Below, piece after piece: positions 52,823-62,191 of a stretch of 64,000 nt of DNA. The position numbers and the translations under genes are program-made. The DNA lies in NCBI RefSeq assembly GCF_900103805.1, contig NZ_FNIB01000006.1, positions 237,399-301,398 of the forward strand, read 5' to 3'. This stretch comes from Cryobacterium flavum. Its GTDB lineage: Bacteria; Actinomycetota; Actinomycetes; Actinomycetales; Microbacteriaceae. How positions within the stretch are numbered: position 1 is the stretch's first letter; each line of letters begins with the position of its first letter. The notes beneath the pieces were generated by a model that was not told where the DNA came from, made no database searches, and saw only the letters and a list, made by a program, of their open reading frames with translations.

Positions 52823-53593
52823 ATGCCGAGGTGCTCGCGGCGCGGGTCGCTCAGGCCGCCGCGGATGCTGCTGCCACGGCCGCCGCTGCTGCCGCGGGCC
52901 CAGTCCACCGGGACGGCCGGGACGGCCACGCAGACCACTCCGAGCACGCAGCCTTCCCCGGCCGCGCCAGGAACGGGGGTGTTCGGCTATATCGAGGACA
53001 ATTCGGCTCCGGTGTCAGCGGAGACCATTGCCCGACATCTGTGTGACACCGGCTACCTCGGTATTCTGCTCGACCAAGCCGGGCAATCCCTCAATGTTGG
53101 CCGGGATGCACGCCTGTTCAACCGCGAGCAACGCCGCGCCCTCGCCGTGCGTGACGGCGGATGCCGCTGGCCCGGGTGTGACCAACCACCGTCGTGGAGT
53201 GAAGCTCACCACATTCAAAACTGGGTTGATCTGGGCTTTTCCAACATCGACCAGGCCATACTGCTCTGTGTTCTGCACCATTTGTTGCTGCACAACCGGC
53301 AGTGGAAGATCCTGTTCCTCGATGGAGAGTATTGGCTGCAACCCGCCGTCGAATTCGACCCCGAGCAGACACTGATTGCGCTGCCCAGCAAGAACCCGCT
53401 CATGCAGGAGCCGCTGCGGCTCGACCCGCCCGAAGTGAACCCGCACGCAACGGCGACCGCAGACCGCGGCACGTTGGGCGATGTCGGTCTCGACCGGCGG
53501 ATGGTGGCGCCCCGCAGGCTGGGGCGTGTTGGGCGATGGCGGTCCCGACTCGCGGGATCGCGGGGCCCGAGACCGCTGAAACGGGAGCTCTGA
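52823..53593 (+). pseudogene. DUF222/HNH endonuclease-like gene, 5'-truncated and frameshifted
   Basis: From about 52975 one frame encodes the C-terminal half of a DUF222-HNH (13E12 repeat) protein: a segment SAETIARHLCDTGY, then CRWPGCDQPPSWSEAHHIQNW, ILLCVLHHLLLHNRQW, an intact HNH-like metal motif. Upstream, the likely original frame (EVLAARVAQAAADAAATAAAAAA, the Ala-rich linker) lies in a different phase, so a frameshift lies between about 52905 and 52975. The N-terminal DUF222 domain is absent. Such genes are repeated many times in actinobacteria and recombine often. The next 200 bases up to 53798 show no gene. Confidence 0.65.
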
Positions 53594-53798
53594 TGTGTCA
53601 CCAAGATTTAGCGTGTTGGAGTGCGAGGGAGTCGTCAGTAGCCGGCAGAAATTGGCCGTTGCCGCAGGGAATCGTCTTTATACCTGGTTTCGCGGGGTCT
53701 CCGTTCGAGCACACGGTCGAGGGGGTGTCGGCGTCGTCGACTCGCTGCGTCCCCTCCGCGCCGCTGTCCGTAACGAGCGCCGCTGCTCACCCGGGGCC

Positions 53799-56414
53799 CT
53801 ATGAGGCCGGCTCGAGCGTCAGGGTGTTGGTGGCGACGGCGTTGATGGCGGCCGGCGTGAACAGCCACGGACGGGTCTCGTGATCACGCCAGAGTGGCGC
53901 CTGGTCGGTGTAGTTGGGGTGGAAGGCGTGACCGGATGCCCCGGTGAGATTGATCCAGGTGGAGTCATCGAAATTCTCCAGGCTCACCACCTGCCGCATT
54001 GACGGCACCCAGTCCACCTGGTAGCCCTGGGTGGCATCCCAGCCGACCGCGTTGACGACGGCCGAACCTCCGGCGAGCTCGTACGGCCCGCGGTTGAATA
54101 ACCACTCAAGCGGGGCGATGCCGGACTTACCGAAGCTCTGGTTGGTGAGTTCCAGGGTGTGGATGCTGCCCCACTGCCAGTCCTGTGGGTTGGAGCCCAT
54201 GAGATCGGCGGCTTCGGCCGCGGCATCCGTCATCACGCGTCGCAGCATGCTCTCTTGGCCAACGGTGCCGTAGGAAGCGTTCGACCACCAGGGGGAGTTT
54301 GGCTGGTCGAGAAGGCTCGTGACCACGGAGAACGCGCGGTCGCCACCGGTGAGAGCAGCGCCGTCGTCGATCTTGCCGGTGAAAATATCGTGCAGCAGGG
54401 TGCGCCAGATCACGTTGAAGTACGCCGCGGCCGCGCTGTCGACGTCGACCTGGTAGTCCCAGCCGTCGAGCAACTTCTGCGCTTTGGCGGCGTCACCGGT
54501 GAGCCGCACCTGCTGCAGCGCCGGAACGAGCGTCGCTGCGATGGCACTGTAATTGTCACCCTGAATTTCGCTCATCAGTTCGGCTGTCATCGGGGTTTTC
54601 GCGGCGATGAGCTCCTGCAGCCGAGCCGTGATCTGGTTCGCCCGGTAGCCGAGGTCCCAGTCGGCGGTCAGCAGGTATGGGTAACTCGGGTCGGTGGCCG
54701 CGTTATTGGCCGTGACGATGTATCCGCTCGGCGGATTGAACGTGCTGGGCAGGGCATCAAAGGGGATGTATCCGGTCCAGCCGTACTGGCTGGTCCAGCC
54801 GGGAACGGGCAGGGTGCCGTTGCCACTGGCCCGAATGGGAATGAGCCCGGGCGCCTGATAGCCGATATTTCCGTCGACGTCGGCGTAGGTGAGGTTCTGC
54901 GCCGGCACCTCGAACAGGGCGGCCGCGGCGCGAAAACTGGTCCAGTCGGTCGCCTGGTTCAAAGCGAAAATAGCGGATGCCGTGTGCCCCGGCGTGAGCG
55001 CCGTCCATTGCAGGGACAGCTCGTAGCTGGTCTGCTCCGCGCCGGCCTCGGCGGCGGGGGCGGGTGTCAGCCCGGTGGCCTCGGGAAAGTCGCTCGCGAT
55101 CCGCTGGTAGCTGGTGCCGTCGAACCCGCTCAGCAATGGCCCGTGTTCGGTCGAACGAATCTCGATCTTCACGTCGTCACCACCGGCGACGGAGATCTTC
55201 TCGTCGCGCAGCAGCAGGGGTTTCGCAACACCGTCGAATTCGTAGTTGTCGCCGGTGACCTTCTCGATGTAAAGGTCGGCGACGTCGGGCCCGAGGTTGG
55301 TAAACCCCCCCGCGATGCGCTCATTGTGGCCGATGATCACGCCGGGCATGCCGGAGAAGCTGTATCCCGCCACGTCGAACGGGCAATCTGCGGTGATCGA
55401 CTGGCAGCGTAACCCCACCTGGTACCAGACCGAGGGTAACGCCGGGCCGAGGTGCGGGTCGTTGGCCAGCAGCGGCTTGCCGGTATCGGTGAGGGCGCCG
55501 GAGACCACCCATGAATTCGAGCCGATCTCCCCGCCGGCCGGCCCGAGCAGTTCGGGCACCGACCCGAGGTGCGCGCGCAGCTCGGCCAGGGCTCCGGCGT
55601 AGGAGTCGACCGAAGCCAGCGCGGCGGGGGCATCCGTTGAATCCGGGGCCGGCTCGGCGGCTTGCGGCGCCCCGGCCGATGGCAGGGTGAGGGCCTGGCT
55701 GCCGGTGATGGAGGGATGCTGCGCGGCCGGATAGTCGGGATGCAACTGGCTCACCTCGGTGGGCGTGAGCGTCGTCGACAGCAGAGCCCGGTCGATTTCG
55801 TCGTCGAGGTTGGAGCGCAGGTCCCAGGCCATGGCCTTCAGCCAGGCCACGGAATCAGCCGGGGTCCACTTTTCGACCTCGTACCCGGGGTTTTGGAGGC
55901 CCAGCACGGCATACTCCAGCGATAGATCGGCGCCCTGATGGGTGTCGAGGTAGGCGTTCACTCCGTCGGCATAGGACTGGTAATAGCCGAGAGTCACCGG
56001 GTCGAGCAGGGCCACTTCCTGCTCGGCGACGGCTCGCCAGCCGAGGGTGCGCACGAACGTGTCGGTACCGATCTGGCTCTCGCCGAACAGCTCCGAGAGC
56101 CTGCCGCTCGTGACGTGGCGGCGAAAATCCATCTCCCAGAACCGGTCCTGGGCGTGCACGTAGCCCTCAGCGAGAAACAGGTCGCTCGCCGTCTTCGCGG
56201 TGATCTGTGGAATTCCGTACGTCTCGCGCGTGACCGTGACGGCGCTTGAGAGGCCGGTGATCTCGACGTTGCCCGCGAGCGTTGGGAATGACCGCGTGAC
56301 CGTATAGACACCGAGCCCTGCAGTGACGAGCACCAGGCCGACGACGGTCGCGAGTGCGATCAGTAATCGCCGAACGCGGCGGTGCCCCTTGCTGCGCGGT
56401 GCGTCGGTTCCCAC
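53799..56414 (-). CDS. Penicillin acylase-family Ntn hydrolase
   Basis: This 871-residue protein has an N-terminal membrane anchor/signal helix (residues about 15-37). It is a penicillin acylase-type precursor: alpha-chain block (RETYGIPQITAKTASDLFLAEGYVHAQDRFWEMDFRRH), then a spacer, and the autocatalytic nucleophile Ser299 in GSNSW, which becomes the beta-chain N-terminus. Later blocks NDPHLGPALPSVWYQVGL and HNERIAGGFTN are typical. The family hydrolyses amides, including beta-lactam side chains and acyl-homoserine lactones; the substrate here is unknown. The right-hand core genome starts here, after the island. Confidence 0.9.
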   Translation of the reverse strand: MGTDAPRSKGHRRVRRLLIALATVVGLVLVTAGLGVYTVTRSFPTLAGNVEITGLSSAVTVTRETYGIPQITAKTASDLFLAEGYVHAQDRFWEMDFRRHVTSGRLSELFGESQIGTDTFVRTLGWRAVAEQEVALLDPVTLGYYQSYADGVNAYLDTHQGADLSLEYAVLGLQNPGYEVEKWTPADSVAWLKAMAWDLRSNLDDEIDRALLSTTLTPTEVSQLHPDYPAAQHPSITGSQALTLPSAGAPQAAEPAPDSTDAPAALASVDSYAGALAELRAHLGSVPELLGPAGGEIGSNSWVVSGALTDTGKPLLANDPHLGPALPSVWYQVGLRCQSITADCPFDVAGYSFSGMPGVIIGHNERIAGGFTNLGPDVADLYIEKVTGDNYEFDGVAKPLLLRDEKISVAGGDDVKIEIRSTEHGPLLSGFDGTSYQRIASDFPEATGLTPAPAAEAGAEQTSYELSLQWTALTPGHTASAIFALNQATDWTSFRAAAALFEVPAQNLTYADVDGNIGYQAPGLIPIRASGNGTLPVPGWTSQYGWTGYIPFDALPSTFNPPSGYIVTANNAATDPSYPYLLTADWDLGYRANQITARLQELIAAKTPMTAELMSEIQGDNYSAIAATLVPALQQVRLTGDAAKAQKLLDGWDYQVDVDSAAAAYFNVIWRTLLHDIFTGKIDDGAALTGGDRAFSVVTSLLDQPNSPWWSNASYGTVGQESMLRRVMTDAAAEAADLMGSNPQDWQWGSIHTLELTNQSFGKSGIAPLEWLFNRGPYELAGGSAVVNAVGWDATQGYQVDWVPSMRQVVSLENFDDSTWINLTGASGHAFHPNYTDQAPLWRDHETRPWLFTPAAINAVATNTLTLEPAS

Positions 56415-56508
56415 GTCACTCCTTCGTGAATCGCGCGTTCCCGCAAGAGCGGATGTACGCTACCCGGATGCTAGCGGAACCCACCGACATCCGCTTGTCA
56501 GCACCAGC

Positions 56509-57492
56509 TCAGGCGTGCAGTGCGGCGTTCAGCGTGATTCCGCTGCCACTGCGGGCGAGCACCTCGACGGCGCCGGAGATGGAGTTGCGGCGAAACAGCA
56601 GGTTAGGCACGCCGGAGAGCTCGACCGCTTTCACCGTGGCGAACGTGCCGTCGGTGAGCCGTGGTTCGCCGACGAGCACAACCTTGGTGCCGGCCGTCAC
56701 GTAGAGTCCGGCCTCGACCACGCTGTCATCGCCGATCGCGATGCCCACGCCGGAATTGGCTCCGAGCAGCGCGCGCGCGCCGATCGAGATGCGCTGCGTT
56801 CCGCCACCTGACAGGGTGCCCATAATGGATGCGCCGCCACCGATATCCGCGCCGTCACCGACCACGACGCCCTGCGAGATGCGGCCCTCGACCATGGAGG
56901 AACCGAGGGTACCGGCGTTGAAGTTGACGAAGCCCTCGTGCATCACCGTGGTGCCGGGGGCGAGGTGGGCGCCGAGCCGCACGCGGGAGGCATCTGCTAT
57001 TCTCACGCCGGTCGGAACGACATAGTCAAGCAGCGGTGGAAATTTGTCGACGCCGCTGGCCTGAATGCCGGCGCGCTGCAGGGTCGGGCGCAGGCGGGCG
57101 AAATCGGTCGGCACCATGGGACCGGCGTTGGTCCACACTACGGTGGGCAGAAAAGCGAAGATGCCGTCGAGGTTGATGCTGTTCGGCAGAACGAGGAGGT
57201 GCGAGAGCAGGTGCAGCCGCAGGTAGGCATCCGACGTGCTGGCTGGTGCCGCGCCGAGGGTGATTTCCACAGTGACGGCTTCGAGGCGTACCGCGCGGCG
57301 GGCGTCGTCGCCAGCCGCTTCGCTCAACTCCGCCGGAACGATCCAGCGATCGCGGCCGGTCGGCAGCGCGCCGAGTACCGGGGTGGGAAACCAGGTATCC
57401 AGCACGGTGCCGTCGGTGGCGACGGTGGCGAGGCCGTATCCCCAGGCCTGGGTCGGTGTGGCAGGAGCGTTTTCGGAAACTACGGAGGGCAT
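56509..57492 (-). CDS. dapD: Tetrahydrodipicolinate N-succinyltransferase
   Basis: This 327-residue actinobacterial-type DapD has the left-handed beta-helix hexapeptide repeats in its second half ([55 protein letters not shown]). It succinylates tetrahydrodipicolinate, starting the succinylase branch of diaminopimelate synthesis. The start ATG 57492 is only 17 bases from the dapE start in the other direction. AGAGG lies upstream but TAATCT is at the -10 distance for a leaderless start. Confidence 0.93.
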   Translation of the reverse strand: MPSVVSENAPATPTQAWGYGLATVATDGTVLDTWFPTPVLGALPTGRDRWIVPAELSEAAGDDARRAVRLEAVTVEITLGAAPASTSDAYLRLHLLSHLLVLPNSINLDGIFAFLPTVVWTNAGPMVPTDFARLRPTLQRAGIQASGVDKFPPLLDYVVPTGVRIADASRVRLGAHLAPGTTVMHEGFVNFNAGTLGSSMVEGRISQGVVVGDGADIGGGASIMGTLSGGGTQRISIGARALLGANSGVGIAIGDDSVVEAGLYVTAGTKVVLVGEPRLTDGTFATVKAVELSGVPNLLFRRNSISGAVEVLARSGSGITLNAALHA

Positions 57493-57497
57493 ACCTC

Positions 57498-57504
57498 TAG
57501 ATTA
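57498..57504. promoter_or_regulatory. Overlapping divergent -10 elements of dapD and dapE
   Basis: On the plus strand TAGATT (57498-57503) sits 7-12 bases before the dapE GTG. On the minus strand TAATCT (57504-57499) sits 7-12 bases before the dapD ATG. Both are in the position that gives leaderless transcripts starting at the first codon, and the two elements share the same bases. Only one polymerase could melt this site at a time. Confidence 0.6.
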
Positions 57505-57509
57505 GTAGG

Positions 57510-58622
57510 GTGACTTCTAGACTTCCGGCCCCAGCAAAAACCACCGTGCTCGACCTGACAGCGACGTCAATCGAACTGACTAGACAAATCTGCGACCTGG
57601 AGTCGGTGTCGGGCAATGAGACTGCCCTCGCCGACGCGATCGTGGCGGCGCTTCACGGTTTCGACCACCTCGAGATCATTCGCGACGGCGACACCGTCGT
57701 CGCCCGCACCAACCTGAATCGTGCGCAGCGCGTCGTCATCGCCGGCCACATCGACACAGTGCCGCTCAACGACAACCTGCCCACCCGCTACGAGACCATC
57801 GACGGCACCGACTACCTCTGGGGCCGCGGCACCGTCGACATGAAGGCCGGCGTGGCCGTACAGCTGAAGCTCGCCGCCGAACTGACCGAACCCGGGGTCG
57901 ACGTGACCTGGATGTGGTACGACCACGAAGAGGTCTCCGACGAGCTCAACGGCCTCGGCCGGCTCGCCCGCAACCGGCCCGACCTGTTTATCGGCGATTT
58001 CGCGATTCTCGGCGAACCGACCCGAAGCCAGATCGAGGGCGGCTGCAACGGCAACCTGCGCGTCGAAGTTCGCACGTTCGGCCTGCGCTCGCACTCGGCG
58101 CGCAGCTGGGTCGGCGAGAATGCCATTCACAAGGCCGCCCCGATTCTCAACATTCTGGCCGGCTACCAAGCCCGCGAGGTCGAGGTTGAGGGCCTGGTCT
58201 ACCGCGAAGGGCTGAACGCGGTCGGCATTACCGGCGGCGTCGCCGGCAACATCATCCCCGACGAGTGCATGGTGCACGTCAACTACCGTTTCGCCCCCAG
58301 CCGCAGCGCCGACGAAGCCGTCGCCCACTTGCGTGAGTTGTTCGCCGGCTACGACCTCACCGTGGTCGACCGTGCCGAGGGCGCCCGGCCCGGCCTCGAC
58401 GCCCCGCTCGCCCGCGAATTCCTGAACGCTGTCGGCGGTGTCGCTACGCCCAAGTACGGCTGGACCGACGTCGCCCGCTTCTCCGCGCTCGGCGTTCCGG
58501 CCGTCAACTACGGTCCCGGCGACCCGCTCAAGGCGCACGCCGACGACGAACGCGTCGCCGTGGCCGAGATCACGGCCTGCGAGAACGGCCTGCGCGCCTG
58601 GCTGAGCGCATCCGTTCGTTAA
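57510..58622 (+). CDS. dapE: Succinyl-diaminopimelate desuccinylase
   Basis: This 370-residue M20-family zinc hydrolase has metal-site blocks GHIDTVPLNDN, WGRGTVDMKAG and the catalytic Glu pair in YDHEEVSDELNGLG, then LGEPT. It releases succinate to form LL-diaminopimelate. The start GTG 57510 is taken because TAGATT lies at leaderless distance. A second GTG at 57546 is closer to the usual family start but has no ribosome site. It works in the same pathway as dapD (adjacent) and dapC (43 kb). Confidence 0.93.
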   Translation: MTSRLPAPAKTTVLDLTATSIELTRQICDLESVSGNETALADAIVAALHGFDHLEIIRDGDTVVARTNLNRAQRVVIAGHIDTVPLNDNLPTRYETIDGTDYLWGRGTVDMKAGVAVQLKLAAELTEPGVDVTWMWYDHEEVSDELNGLGRLARNRPDLFIGDFAILGEPTRSQIEGGCNGNLRVEVRTFGLRSHSARSWVGENAIHKAAPILNILAGYQAREVEVEGLVYREGLNAVGITGGVAGNIIPDECMVHVNYRFAPSRSADEAVAHLRELFAGYDLTVVDRAEGARPGLDAPLAREFLNAVGGVATPKYGWTDVARFSALGVPAVNYGPGDPLKAHADDERVAVAEITACENGLRAWLSASVR

Positions 58623-58637
58623 CGCAGCGACAGAACA

Positions 58638-59885
58638 ATGACTGAGCGGATGCTCCGCCCCCGCAGGCAGACCGCGCCCCGGTCGCGCGCCCGGCGGCTG
58701 CCAGCGGCCTGGCACGCCCGCTACCGGCTGACCCCGTGGTGGGGCAAGGTCGTCGTGGTCTGGGCGCTGTCACGCCTGGTCACGACAAGCCTCATCCTGG
58801 TGCTGGCGAGCGTACAGGGCCCCAACGCGTGGACCGGTGCCAGCCCGAAATACACCGATTTCGCGACCATGTGGGACGGTCGCTGGTACAACATCGTCGC
58901 GGCGGTCGGTTATCCCAGCGTGCTGCCGCTCACCGATGGGGGACAGATCGGCGAGAATGCCTGGGCGTTCATGCCGGGCTATCCGGTGGTGGCCCGGCTG
59001 ATCATGGAACTGACCAATTTTCCGTGGGCGCCGGTGGCGGTGTTCGTGTCGGTCGGTTTCAGTCTCGGCACCGCCCTGCTGTTCTACCGCCTCATGGCGC
59101 GGGTGCAGTCGCCGGCGACCGCCCTGTTCTCGGTGGTGCTGTTCTGCGTTGCCCCGCTGTCGCCGATTCTGCAGTTCGCCTACGCCGAGTCGATGTACCT
59201 GTTCTTTCTTACCCTCGCCCTCTACCTGCTGCTCGAGCGCCGCTACTGGCTGCTGTTCCCGGTGATCGCGGTGATGGCCCTCACCCGGCCGAGCGGACTC
59301 GCATTTGCCCTCGCCCTCGGGCTGCACGTGATCTACCGCTTCGTCACGCGCCGCCGCGACCCGTTTTCCGTCGCCGAGCGGATGCTGGCGGCCTCCGTTG
59401 CCGTCTTCAGCGCGCTGATGGGACTGGCCTGGCCGATCGCGGCCTGGGCCGCCACCGACGACCTGATGGCCTACACCGACACCGAGTTGGCGTGGCGGGC
59501 ACCGTACATCGGCTACGTGGAACTGGTTCCGTTCACGGCCTGGTTCCAGGGCGGCGTCTGGTGGCTCGGTAGCCCGTGGGGCATCGCGGTGGTGACCGCC
59601 CTCATCTTGACCTTCGCCGTGCTGCTGTTCACGCCCGCAGTACGGCGGCTCGGCGTGGATCTGCGGCTGTGGGTGGCCAGTTACGGGCTGTACCTGCTCG
59701 CCGTATTCTTTCCGCAATCGAGCACGTTCCGGCTGCTCATGCCGATGTTTCCCTTGCTCGGTGCGGCCGCGCTACCGCGCAGCCGCATCTATCGAGTGTC
59801 GATCGTTCTGCTCTTCGTGGCCGGCCAGTGGGGCTGGCTGCTGATCTGCTGGGGCGTGGATGGTTACGACTGGACTCCGCCGTAA
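58638..59885 (+). CDS. PIG-V-like polytopic mannosyltransferase
   Basis: This 415-residue membrane protein has about 9-10 helices and a large first extracytoplasmic loop with the family motif MWDGRWYNIVAAVGYP. Asp and Trp near the membrane surface are typical of GT-C fold glycosyltransferases using polyprenyl-phosphate mannose. It lies 15 bases after dapE and may be co-transcribed. In actinobacteria such enzymes act in lipoglycan or protein O-mannosylation; the acceptor here cannot be read from sequence. Confidence 0.8.
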   Translation: MTERMLRPRRQTAPRSRARRLPAAWHARYRLTPWWGKVVVVWALSRLVTTSLILVLASVQGPNAWTGASPKYTDFATMWDGRWYNIVAAVGYPSVLPLTDGGQIGENAWAFMPGYPVVARLIMELTNFPWAPVAVFVSVGFSLGTALLFYRLMARVQSPATALFSVVLFCVAPLSPILQFAYAESMYLFFLTLALYLLLERRYWLLFPVIAVMALTRPSGLAFALALGLHVIYRFVTRRRDPFSVAERMLAASVAVFSALMGLAWPIAAWAATDDLMAYTDTELAWRAPYIGYVELVPFTAWFQGGVWWLGSPWGIAVVTALILTFAVLLFTPAVRRLGVDLRLWVASYGLYLLAVFFPQSSTFRLLMPMFPLLGAAALPRSRIYRVSIVLLFVAGQWGWLLICWGVDGYDWTPP

Positions 59886-59978
59886 GAAGCCTGATTTGAC
59901 ACTGAGTCCGACCCTAATTTACGTCTCGGGCCGAGATAGTCGATAATGGGTATACAAAGACGAATGGAAGGGGAGTTC

Positions 59979-60155
59979 ATGGCGGCCATGAAGCCACGTA
60001 CCGGAGACGGTCCAATGGAGGCTGTAAAAGAGGGGCGCCTGATCATCGTGCGTGTACCGCTCGAGGGTGGGGGTCGGCTCGTTGTCTCCGTCAACGACGC
60101 CGAGGCCAAGGAACTTCACGATGCACTTGCCGGGGTTGTCGCTGCGGCGAAGTAG
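59979..60155 (+). CDS. DUF3117 family small protein
   Basis: This 58-residue protein starts MAAMKPRTGDGPMEAVKEGR and continues LIIVRVPLEGGGRLVVSV, a signature shared by nearly all actinobacteria. The start ATG 59979 has GGAAGGGGAG upstream, so the longer frame from 59946 is not used. The function is unknown. The 93-base region before it has TTGACA at 59896-59901, a possible -35. A long terminator follows. Confidence 0.88.
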   Translation: MAAMKPRTGDGPMEAVKEGRLIIVRVPLEGGGRLVVSVNDAEAKELHDALAGVVAAAK

Positions 60156-60180
60156 CCTCGTGTTCCTATAGTTAATACAG

Positions 60181-60215
60181 CAGAACGGCCACGCAGGTAT
60201 TGCGTGGCCGTTCTG
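60181..60215. terminator. Bidirectional terminator between DUF3117 and O-methyltransferase genes
   Basis: CAGAACGGCCACGCA (60181-60195) pairs perfectly with TGCGTGGCCGTTCTG (60201-60215) around GGTAT, a 15-bp stem between two convergent genes. Confidence 0.78.
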
Positions 60216-60232
60216 GTGTATCTGGGAACGTT

Positions 60233-60865
60233 CTAGGCGCGCAGCTTGGTGATCTGCAGCAGCCCGTCGCCGACCGGGGACAGCGCGCTGATCACAGCGC
60301 TCGATGCGGCGATCTCGGTCAGCAGAGTGCGAAACCCGGTCGCGACATCGTCGCGCTGAGCCGGGTCGGCCACCCGTCCGCGCCACAGCGCGTGCGCGAC
60401 GAGCACCGTGCCGCCCGGACGGGCCAGGCGCAGTCCGTGTTCGACGTACTCGATGACCGACTGTGGGTCGGCGTCAATAAACACAATGTCGTAAGAATTC
60501 TCGTTCATGCGGGGCAGAACCTCGCCGGCCTTGCCCGTGATGAGGCGCACCCGGTTCGCCGGAATTTTCGCTTCGATGAAGTTCGCCTTCGCGTGCTGCA
60601 GGTGGTCGACCTCGGTATCAATCGAGGTGAGAGTTGCGCCGGGAGCTCCGGTCAGCAGCCAGATCCCCGAGACTCCGGCCCCGGTACCGACCTCGAGGAT
60701 GCTGCGTGCCCCGGTGGCCGCCGCCAGAACGGCCGATTGCGCCCCCACCGAGGGCGGAATGGCATCGATCCCCAACTCGAGGGATTGCTGGCGCGCCTTG
60801 GCGATAGCTTCGGACTCCACGACACAGTCGTCGGAGAATTTCCAGTTCAGTTCAATGTCAGACAC
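60233..60865 (-). CDS. Class I SAM-dependent O-methyltransferase
   Basis: This 210-residue protein of the caffeoyl-CoA/catechol O-methyltransferase-like family has SAM motif I ILEVGTGAGVSGIWLL, then DTEVDHLQHAKANF and IVFIDADPQSVIEYVEHGLRLARPGGTVLV, where the Asp pair probably binds a divalent metal. The methyl acceptor is not known. Homologues occur next to tatB in many actinobacteria (divergent here, 87 bases between starts), which supports the assignment but not a function. Confidence 0.85.
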   Translation of the reverse strand: MSDIELNWKFSDDCVVESEAIAKARQQSLELGIDAIPPSVGAQSAVLAAATGARSILEVGTGAGVSGIWLLTGAPGATLTSIDTEVDHLQHAKANFIEAKIPANRVRLITGKAGEVLPRMNENSYDIVFIDADPQSVIEYVEHGLRLARPGGTVLVAHALWRGRVADPAQRDDVATGFRTLLTEIAASSAVISALSPVGDGLLQITKLRA

Positions 60866-60952
60866 AAATAACTCCAGTAGATGATTAGGTCAAGACTAGG
60901 GCCGGGGCGCGTGTGGTCTGTGGATGCCTCGCCGGGCAGTTACTCTAAGGAC

Positions 60953-61342
60953 ATGTTTGGGCTGACGTTCGAGAAGATTCTTCTGATCGGGATCATCGCT
61001 GTCTTCTTGCTCGGCCCCGACAAACTACCGCACTACGCCGCGCAGCTCGCTCGCCTCGTGCGCCAGTTGCGCGATATGGCCAACGGGGCCAAAGACCGCA
61101 TGCGCGATGAAATGGGTCCGGAGTTCGACGATCTGGACTGGAAAAAACTGGACCCGCGCCAGTATGACCCGCGTCGCATCATCCGGGAAGCCCTCGCCGA
61201 CGAAGACCCGTTCAAGGAACAGTCCGCAACGATTTCTCGCGCCGAACCCAACCCGGAGGGTGCATACCTGAAACGTAAGCGGGCACGGGAAGCGGCCCTG
61301 GCCGCGCTCGAACCGGCCCCGTTCGATACTGAAGCCACGTAG
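60953..61342 (+). CDS. tatB: Sec-independent protein translocase subunit TatB
   Basis: This 129-residue protein has one N-terminal membrane helix (LTFEKILLIGIIAVFLLGPDKLPHYAAQLARLVRQLRDMANGAKDRMRDEMG), in which the LGPDKLP hinge and the amphipathic helix after it are typical of TatA/TatB. The long polar tail favours TatB. It is part of the export channel for folded twin-arginine proteins such as EfeB in this window. The start ATG 60953 follows AAGGAC; the upstream open frame is not used. Confidence 0.9.
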   Translation: MFGLTFEKILLIGIIAVFLLGPDKLPHYAAQLARLVRQLRDMANGAKDRMRDEMGPEFDDLDWKKLDPRQYDPRRIIREALADEDPFKEQSATISRAEPNPEGAYLKRKRAREAALAALEPAPFDTEAT

Positions 61343-61363
61343 TTCCGGTCTGACGGAGTCTCG

Positions 61364-62188
61364 ATGTCGAAAACGCCTACAACCATTCTGCGCGTCAAGA
61401 AGAAGGTCTACGAGGCCGAACTGGCCCGCCTGCAGGCCGAACTGGTCACGATGCAGCAGTGGGTGAAGGCATCCGGTGCCCGTGTCGTGGTGATATTCGA
61501 GGGCCGCGATGCCGCGGGTAAGGGCTCGGCGATCAAGCGCATCACCGAATACCTGAACCCCCGCGTCGCACGCATCGTCGCCCTGCCGATGCCCACCGAA
61601 CGCCAGCGCGGCCAGTGGTATTTTCAGCGGTACATCGAGCACCTGCCATCGACCGGCGAGATCGTGCTGATGGACCGCTCCTGGTACAACCGGGCCGGCG
61701 TCGAACGGGTCATGGGCTACTGCACGAGTGACGAATATCGCCGGTTTCTGCACCAGGCACCGTTGTTCGAGCGGATGCTGGTCGAAGACGGAATCCTGCT
61801 GGTCAAGTACTGGTTCTCGGTGTCTGACCTGGAGCAGGAACGACGTTTTCGGTCACGCCTGAACGACCCGATGCGGCGCTGGAAGCTCTCCGAAACCGAC
61901 GTGCTGTCGATCACTAAATGGGTCGATTATTCCAAGGCGAAAGACGAGATGTTCGTGCACACAGACATCGCCGAAGCGCCCTGGTGGGTGGTGGAGAGTG
62001 AAGACAAGCGTTCGTCCCGGCTGAACGTGATCAGCCATCTGCTCTCGCTCGTGCCGTACGAGAAGATCGACCCGCCGAAGGTGCACATTCCGCCGCGTCC
62101 GCCGGACTCCGACTACGAGCGGCCGCCGCGCGAGGAGAACCACCAGGTTCCCGACCACGCGGCGACGCTGGTCAAGCCGAAAGAGTAG
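61364..62188 (+). CDS. ppk2: Polyphosphate kinase 2 family protein
   Basis: This 274-residue PPK2 has Walker A GRDAAGKGS (residues 47-55), Walker B LMDRSWYNR (102-110) and the lid block FRSRLNDPMRRWKLSETD. One-domain PPK2 enzymes phosphorylate nucleoside di- or monophosphates with polyphosphate, or the reverse. The class (GDP/ADP versus AMP) cannot be decided by eye. It starts 21 bases after tatB and converges with mrp. Confidence 0.92.
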   Translation: MSKTPTTILRVKKKVYEAELARLQAELVTMQQWVKASGARVVVIFEGRDAAGKGSAIKRITEYLNPRVARIVALPMPTERQRGQWYFQRYIEHLPSTGEIVLMDRSWYNRAGVERVMGYCTSDEYRRFLHQAPLFERMLVEDGILLVKYWFSVSDLEQERRFRSRLNDPMRRWKLSETDVLSITKWVDYSKAKDEMFVHTDIAEAPWWVVESEDKRSSRLNVISHLLSLVPYEKIDPPKVHIPPRPPDSDYERPPREENHQVPDHAATLVKPKE

Positions 62189-62191
62189 GCG

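Noticed and set aside
53595..53804. Short open frames between the HNH remnant and the penicillin acylase gene
   Set aside because: They have no ribosome site, no similarity to known families and no conserved features; treated as non-coding.
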